From contig JAGLTP010000157.1 in assembly GCA_023135215.1 (NCBI GenBank), positions 1-7,340 of the forward strand: a stretch of DNA of 7,340 bases. Direction: 5' to 3'. This DNA comes from Candidatus Heimdallarchaeota archaeon (GTDB lineage Archaea; Asgardarchaeota; Heimdallarchaeia; Heimdallarchaeales; Heimdallarchaeaceae). Below, piece by piece: positions 7,067 to 7,340 of this stretch. Positions within the stretch are counted from its first letter, which is position 1, and each line of letters begins with the position of its first letter. The position numbers and the translations under genes are program-made. A model generated the notes under the pieces. The model had not been told where the DNA came from. It saw only the letters and a list, made by a program, of their open reading frames with translations, and searched no databases.

Positions 7067-7340
7067 CTTGGATACCTTTACTTCTTGGAGATTCTTCTCC
7101 CTCGCTTCGTCTTTTAGTTCTTAGAGAATTATTGTATAAGGAAGAAAACGATACTGAGGTTCAAGAATTAATTATGCTGCAACTACAAGATCCGCTTATT
7201 TCAGATTTGTTAAAATTCCAACAGAAGGATGGTTCATGGAACGTAGTTGAGAGTTTAGGTTTAACCATGGCAAATCCCATTCTTAACACTGCTCAATCCC
7301 TATGTAGATTAGCTTATTTAGGACTAGATAGGAACCATCC
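7063..7340 (+). CDS. N-terminus of a prenyltransferase/squalene-cyclase-like alpha-alpha toroid protein, 3' truncated
   Basis: The frame is open from ATG 7063 to the window end, giving 92 residues. It begins MTWIPLLLGDSSPSLRLLVL, a helical start seen in proteins whose N-terminal HEAT-like helices precede a terpenoid-cyclase toroid. Residues 53-59, QQKDGSW, match the QW motif of the prenyltransferase/squalene oxidase repeat. The following NTAQSLCRLAYLGLDRN fits the second helix of such a repeat. No signal peptide is seen. Known members include hopene/squalene cyclases, prenyltransferase beta subunits and many proteins of unknown function. No catalytic motif such as DxDD is in the visible part, so an enzyme role cannot be assigned. 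It overlaps the UvrA-like gene by four bases and is probably co-translated with it, so a shared process is possible, but I know of no established link between the families. Confidence 0.78.
   Translation, partial: MTWIPLLLGDSSPSLRLLVLRELLYKEENDTEVQELIMLQLQDPLISDLLKFQQKDGSWNVVESLGLTMANPILNTAQSLCRLAYLGLDRNH

Noticed and set aside
1..7340. tRNA, rRNA, CRISPR array, insertion sequence or attachment site
   Set aside because: No cloverleaf with a GTTCRA-type T loop, no regularly spaced repeats, and no transposase or integrase sequence was seen.

Overview
This AT-rich window (roughly two thirds A+T by eye) uses AGA heavily for arginine. Every gene, intact or broken, lies on the + strand. The two internal intact genes lack clear Shine-Dalgarno sites and are preceded by TATA-like boxes at archaeal spacing from short leaders or near-leaderless starts. 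A broken gene carries a zinc-ribbon plus RING-like cysteine pattern of a kind I associate with Asgard archaea. An archaeon, possibly Asgard, is the best guess; this is inference and no rRNA or marker gene is present to settle it.

Layout: (1) 1-1109, the C-terminal part of an M20-family metallopeptidase of the carnosinase/CNDP type, cut by the window start. (2) 1131-1454, the relic of a small zinc-binding protein: it has no start codon and two adjacent in-frame stops exactly where the motif Glu-Trp-Leu is expected. (3) 1535-2041, a GNAT acetyltransferase, with a TATA-like box upstream and a perfect 13-bp inverted repeat over its stop codon. (4) 2135-7066, a 1643-residue UvrA-like protein with four complete ABC ATPase modules, i.e. 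two UvrA units in one chain. (5) 7063-end, the start of a protein resembling the prenyltransferase/squalene-cyclase alpha-alpha toroid fold, overlapping the UvrA-like gene by ATGA and preceded by a good ribosome binding site.

The most interesting item is the double UvrA. The two halves have lost complementary parts of the ancestral first ABC unit. Half 1 keeps a divergent UvrB-binding domain but lacks the large insertion of about 110-130 residues. Half 2 lacks the UvrB-binding domain but keeps that insertion. This looks like a covalently joined, asymmetric version of the UvrA homodimer. Its translational coupling to an alpha-alpha toroid protein is an unexplained pairing. The upstream peptidase, zinc relic and GNAT show no evident functional link to it, and GNAT and UvrA appear to have their own promoters.
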